Shown: one piece after another, positions 6,082 through 8,629 of the stretch
Layout of the letters: each line of letters starts with the position of its first letter
Numbering within the stretch: the first letter of the stretch is position 1
Source of the DNA: an uncultured Clostridia bacterium
GTDB taxonomy: Bacteria > Bacillota > Clostridia > TANB77 > CAG-508
NCBI GenBank assembly: GCA_904419095.1
Contig: CAJFQT010000055.1
Location: 1-8,629 of the forward strand
Length of the DNA stretch: 8,629 bases
Direction: 5' to 3'
Notes under the pieces: model-generated
Seen by the model: the letters and a program-made list of their open reading frames with translations, nothing else
Database searches by the model: none
Told to the model about the DNA's origin: nothing
Translations under genes and position numbers: made by a program

Positions 6082-7698
6082 ATGAATACAAAGTACATAT
6101 TTGTAACAGGTGGAGTAGTTTCTGGATTAGGAAAAGGAATTACAGCAGCGTCATTAGGAAGACTATTAAAGAACAGAGGCTATAAAGTAACAATACAAAA
6201 ATTTGACCCATATATAAATGTGGATCCAGGAACAATGAACCCATATGAACATGGAGAAGTTTTTGTAACAGATGATGGAGCAGAAACAGATTTAGACTTA
6301 GGACACTACGAAAGATTTATAAATGAAAACTTAACACAAAATTCAAGTGTAACAATGGGAAAAGTATATTTAAGTGTATTAGAAAAAGAAAGAAGAGGGG
6401 ATTATTTAGGAAAAACAGTGCAAGTAATTCCACATATTACAAATGAAATTAAAGAAAGAATATATGGATTTGAAAATACTGATACAGATATAGTAATAAC
6501 AGAAATTGGAGGAACAGTAGGAGACATCGAAGGACTTTCAATAGTTGAAGCAATAAGACAAGTAGGATTAGAAAAAAATCCAGAAGATGTTATGTATATA
6601 CATGTAACACTATTACCATACATCTTTGGCTCAAATGAAATAAAATCAAAACCAACCCAACACTCTGTAAAAGAATTACAAAGTTTAGGTATAAAACCAG
6701 ATATATTAGTATGTAGAACAGAACAAGAAATACCAGAAAATATAAGAGAGAAATTATCATTATTCTGTAATGTTAGAAAAACTAGTGTAATACAAAATAT
6801 GACAGCAGATTGCCTTTATGCAGTACCATTAATGTTGGAAAAAGAAGGTTTGGCAAGAGAAGTATGTAATCATTTAAAGTTAGACAACTATATCCCAGAT
6901 AATGCAGAATGGAAAAAAATGATAGAAAATATTAGAAGTATAAACAAAGAAGACAAAGTGACAATAGGAATAGTTGGAAAATATGTAAAATTAGAAGATG
7001 CATATTTATCTGTTGTAGAGAGCTTACATCATGCAGGATTTGCTAATAAAGTTATGGTAGATGTGAAATTTATAGACTCAGAAAAAATAACAAAAGATAC
7101 AGCCAAAGAAATGCTATCAGAACTTCAAGGAATAATTGTTCCAGGAGGATTTGGAAATAGAGGAATAGAAGGAATGATAGAAACGATACACTATGCAAGA
7201 GAAAACAAAATACCATTTTTAGGAATATGTTTAGGAATGCAGATGAGTGTTGTTGAATATGCAAGAAATGTATTAGGAATAGAAGATGCTACATCAGCAG
7301 AGTTTGAAAAAAATGCAAAGAATCCAGTTATACATATAATGGAAGAACAAAAAAAGATTTATAAAAAAGGTGGAACAATGCGTTTAGGAAGCTATCCTTG
7401 TATAATAAAAGATGGAACTCTAGCATATGAGGTATATGGTAAAAATGAAATAAATGAAAGACATAGACATAGATTTGAATATAATAATGACTATAAAGAA
7501 AGATTAGAAAATGCAGGTCTAATTTGTTCAGGAACATCTCCAGATGGAAATCTAGTAGAAATGGTAGAATTAGACACAAGTATACATCCATATTTTATAG
7601 CAGGACAATTCCATCCAGAATTAAAATCTAGACCAGATAATCCAGCACCTCTATTTGTAAAATTAGTAGAAAAAGCAAAAAGTTGCAAAATTATGTAA
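6082..7698 (+). CDS. pyrG: CTP synthase (glutamine-hydrolysing)
   Basis: This 538-aa enzyme converts UTP to CTP using ATP and ammonia released from glutamine, the last step of de novo pyrimidine nucleotide synthesis. The synthetase domain (about 1-265) has the P-loop-like GVVSGLGKG at 11-19, the FDPYINVDPGTMNP stretch at 41-54 and ITEIGGTVGDIE near 139-150. The class I glutamine amidotransferase domain (about 292-535) has the oxyanion region PGGFGNRG (354-361), nucleophile C383 in FLGICLGMQ, and H511 and E513 in QFHPE. All key residues are present and length is normal. The start is ATG 6082, with GAAGGGAG (6067-6074) seven bases before. The upstream in-frame TTG at 6058 lies in the terminator tail and is unlikely. 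The gene has its own promoter and putative attenuator. A separate promoter at its 3' end serves the next gene. Confidence 0.98.
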   Translation: MNTKYIFVTGGVVSGLGKGITAASLGRLLKNRGYKVTIQKFDPYINVDPGTMNPYEHGEVFVTDDGAETDLDLGHYERFINENLTQNSSVTMGKVYLSVLEKERRGDYLGKTVQVIPHITNEIKERIYGFENTDTDIVITEIGGTVGDIEGLSIVEAIRQVGLEKNPEDVMYIHVTLLPYIFGSNEIKSKPTQHSVKELQSLGIKPDILVCRTEQEIPENIREKLSLFCNVRKTSVIQNMTADCLYAVPLMLEKEGLAREVCNHLKLDNYIPDNAEWKKMIENIRSINKEDKVTIGIVGKYVKLEDAYLSVVESLHHAGFANKVMVDVKFIDSEKITKDTAKEMLSELQGIIVPGGFGNRGIEGMIETIHYARENKIPFLGICLGMQMSVVEYARNVLGIEDATSAEFEKNAKNPVIHIMEEQKKIYKKGGTMRLGSYPCIIKDGTLAYEVYGKNEINERHRHRFEYNNDYKERLENAGLICSGTSPDGNLVEMVELDTSIHPYFIAGQFHPELKSRPDNPAPLFVKLVEKAKSCKIM

Positions 7699-7711
7699 AT
7701 TATGGTATAAT
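7683..7711 (+). promoter_or_regulatory. Promoter of the 153-aa unknown gene
   Basis: TTGCAA (7683-7688), exactly 17 bp, TATAAT (7706-7711), with TGG just before the -10. This is one of the best consensus matches in the window. Its -35 lies inside the last codons of pyrG. Initiation is expected near 7718, giving a leader of under 30 nt. Confidence 0.7.
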
Positions 7712-7745
7712 AATTCTGTAAAAAAATTTATGGAGGTAGAAACAA

Positions 7746-8207
7746 ATGAAAAAACCAAACAGTGACAATGAAATACGGTATAGGGAGTATCCTTTAAGTG
7801 TAGAGGATATAAAAACAGGAAAATGGTTTACTCGAATAAAGGAGGAAAAGCAATCAACAATATTGAGATCAATGTTTGAGGAAGATTTACCCAAAGTATC
7901 AAGAGCCTTTGCAATGAATAAACAACAAGCAAAGGACTTTGCTAAAAAACTGGAAAAAGAATTTTCAGAAAACGTATACTTTATCATTGAGGATTTAAAA
8001 ACGAAAGAATTATTAGGTTTCTTAAAAATTGAATCTCAGGATACAGCGTACGTTATAGTAAAGTATCCTCCAAGAAAAAAAACAAACAATGAGAAGCTTA
8101 ACCAAGCTCTCAGAAACACCTTTAGAAACAGGATTGTAGAGACAATAAATAATTTTGCAATAATGGCAAAGTTAGAATTTCAGGCATCTGAATATCGGGT
8201 AAACTAA
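7746..8207 (+). CDS. Conserved-looking protein of unknown function, possibly GNAT-like
   Basis: I do not recognise this 153-aa protein. It has no signal peptide or membrane segment and is rich in Lys, Glu and Arg. Predicted helices near 43-75 (SRAFAMNKQQAKDFAKKLEKEF) are followed by strands at 77-83 (VYFIIED) and 89-95 (LLGFLKI), a strand near 101-106 (AYVIVKY) and a basic helix near 116-140. The strand-turn-strand YFIIEDLKTKELLGFLKIE resembles the beta2-beta3 region of GNAT acetyltransferases, but no acetyl-CoA-binding R/QxxGxG/A motif follows, so this is only a weak fold suggestion. GGAGGT (7732-7737), eight bases before the ATG, and a strong promoter make it a real gene. It uses CGG, CGA and AGG for some Arg, slightly unlike its AGA-dominated neighbours. 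A strong terminator closes the unit. Confidence 0.85.
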   Translation: MKKPNSDNEIRYREYPLSVEDIKTGKWFTRIKEEKQSTILRSMFEEDLPKVSRAFAMNKQQAKDFAKKLEKEFSENVYFIIEDLKTKELLGFLKIESQDTAYVIVKYPPRKKTNNEKLNQALRNTFRNRIVETINNFAIMAKLEFQASEYRVN

Positions 8208-8242
8208 AACTACCTCAAAGGGAAATTAGTATAATAACCCCA

Positions 8243-8285
8243 AAAGCCAAAATTCAACTATTTTAAGTTGGATTTTGGCTTTCTT
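8243..8285 (+). terminator. Strong intrinsic terminator
   Basis: AAAGCCAAAAT (8243-8253) pairs with ATTTTGGCTTT (8272-8282). The stem continues through a T-G wobble, CAAC/GTTG (8255-8258 with 8267-8270) and one more T-A pair, about 17 bp in all with a six-base loop. The tail TTTCTT is short. It ends the 153-aa gene unit and shields it from groES. Confidence 0.85.
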
Positions 8286-8357
8286 AATATAATAGAATTT
8301 TTAAAATGTTTATTATATCAGACTTAAATAATTCATATATTGAAATAACTATAAATC

Positions 8358-8378
8358 AAATTTATTTGTAATAAATTT
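8358..8378. repeat. Short AT-only perfect palindrome
   Basis: AAATTTATT (8358-8366) and AATAAATTT (8370-8378) are perfectly inverted around TGT. It lies in the otherwise featureless AT-rich stretch 8286-8456 before the groES promoter. It could be a protein site or chance in AT-rich DNA. Confidence 0.3.
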
Positions 8379-8456
8379 ATCACAACCGAATATATTAATA
8401 CGAAAAGCAAAATAAAAACCAAAATGTGAAAACTTTGTGAATTTTACAAAAAACTA

Positions 8457-8485
8457 TTGACAATTTAATGTATAAGGTATAAATT
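8457..8485 (+). promoter_or_regulatory. groES (groESL) promoter
   Basis: A perfect -35 TTGACA (8457-8462). The -10 is either TAAATT (8480-8485, 17-bp spacing) or TATAAA (8478-8483, 15-bp spacing). The CIRCE operator begins directly after, covering the expected initiation site, as in other HrcA-controlled groE promoters. Confidence 0.75.
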
Positions 8486-8486
8486 A

Positions 8487-8513
8487 TTAGCAGTCACAAG
8501 TTATGAGTGCTAA
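8487..8513 (+). promoter_or_regulatory. CIRCE operator (HrcA binding site)
   Basis: TTAGCAGTC (8487-8495), a nine-base spacer and GAGTGCTAA (8505-8513). The right arm is the exact consensus. The left arm has a single change, G for C at 8493, which breaks one pair of the palindrome. HrcA binding here represses the chaperonin operon until heat or misfolded protein titrates GroEL. Site, spacing and the downstream gene all agree. Confidence 0.95.
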
Positions 8514-8549
8514 AAACATTATATCAAAACAAAAAGGGAGGTAATGGAA

Positions 8550-8629
8550 ATGATAAAACCATTAGGAAGTAGAGTATTAATAAAAATGAAAGAAGGCGAA
8601 GAAACAACAAAAAGTGGAATAATATTAGC
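8550..8629 (+). CDS. groES: Co-chaperonin GroES, N-terminal part, cut by the window edge
   Basis: Twenty-six codons are visible, starting MIKPLGSRVLIK and continuing to SGIIL, which matches the N-terminus of the 10-kDa chaperonin that caps GroEL. Where most relatives have Asp after PLG (PLGDRV), this one has Ser. The Shine-Dalgarno GGGAGGT (8536-8542) is seven bases from ATG 8550 but only one from the in-frame ATG 8544, so 8550 is the chosen start. groEL is expected next, beyond the edge. Control by HrcA follows from the CIRCE site just upstream. About 95 residues are expected in full, so roughly 70 are missing here. Confidence 0.95.
   Translation, partial: MIKPLGSRVLIKMKEGEETTKSGIIL

Noticed and set aside
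8421..8455. TGTGAA direct repeats and TTTGT/ACAAA inverted arms before the groES promoter
   Set aside because: Arms are only five bases, the motif matches no regulator I can name, and such matches are expected by chance in this AT-rich DNA.

Overview
The window is very AT-rich. Arg is mostly AGA and Ile mostly ATA, and the Shine-Dalgarno sequences are strong AGGAGG types, with one TTG start. Together with radA-disA adjacency and a CIRCE operator before groES, this points to a low-GC Clostridia-type Firmicute, plausibly a gut Clostridium-like species. Species identity cannot be read from the sequence.

Layout, left to right. At 1-140 there are back-to-back divergent promoters; the left one serves a minus-strand gene that lies off the window. 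Then come mtaB (239-1537, tRNA ms2t6A methylthiotransferase); a 113-aa protein of unknown function (1692-2033) behind a promoter with an 11-bp tandem repeat upstream, followed by an intrinsic terminator; and the two-gene unit radA-disA (2254-4720), a DNA-repair ATPase and a c-di-AMP synthase. A REPIN-like inverted repeat (4714-4882) starts inside the end of disA. It is followed by a membrane-anchored cyclophilin-type peptidyl-prolyl isomerase (4905-5684).

The gap 5685-6081 holds no gene but is the most structured part of the window. It contains two GGGACGG repeats with competing hairpins, a promoter, a 101-bp near-perfect inverted repeat, and the pyrG promoter followed at once by a terminator-like hairpin. 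pyrG (CTP synthase) starts at 6082. After it come a strong extended -10 promoter, an unrecognised 153-aa protein, a strong terminator, and finally the promoter, CIRCE operator and first 26 codons of groES, cut by the right edge.

Most genes are housekeeping and do not form one pathway. The exception is radA-disA, where repair of branched DNA and c-di-AMP signalling are known to be linked in Bacillus subtilis. I see no defence system, mobile gene cluster or multi-gene novel system. The points most worth checking lie in non-coding DNA: the pyrG leader as a CTP-responsive attenuator, the 101-bp foldback element, and the REP-type repeats sitting on stop codons.
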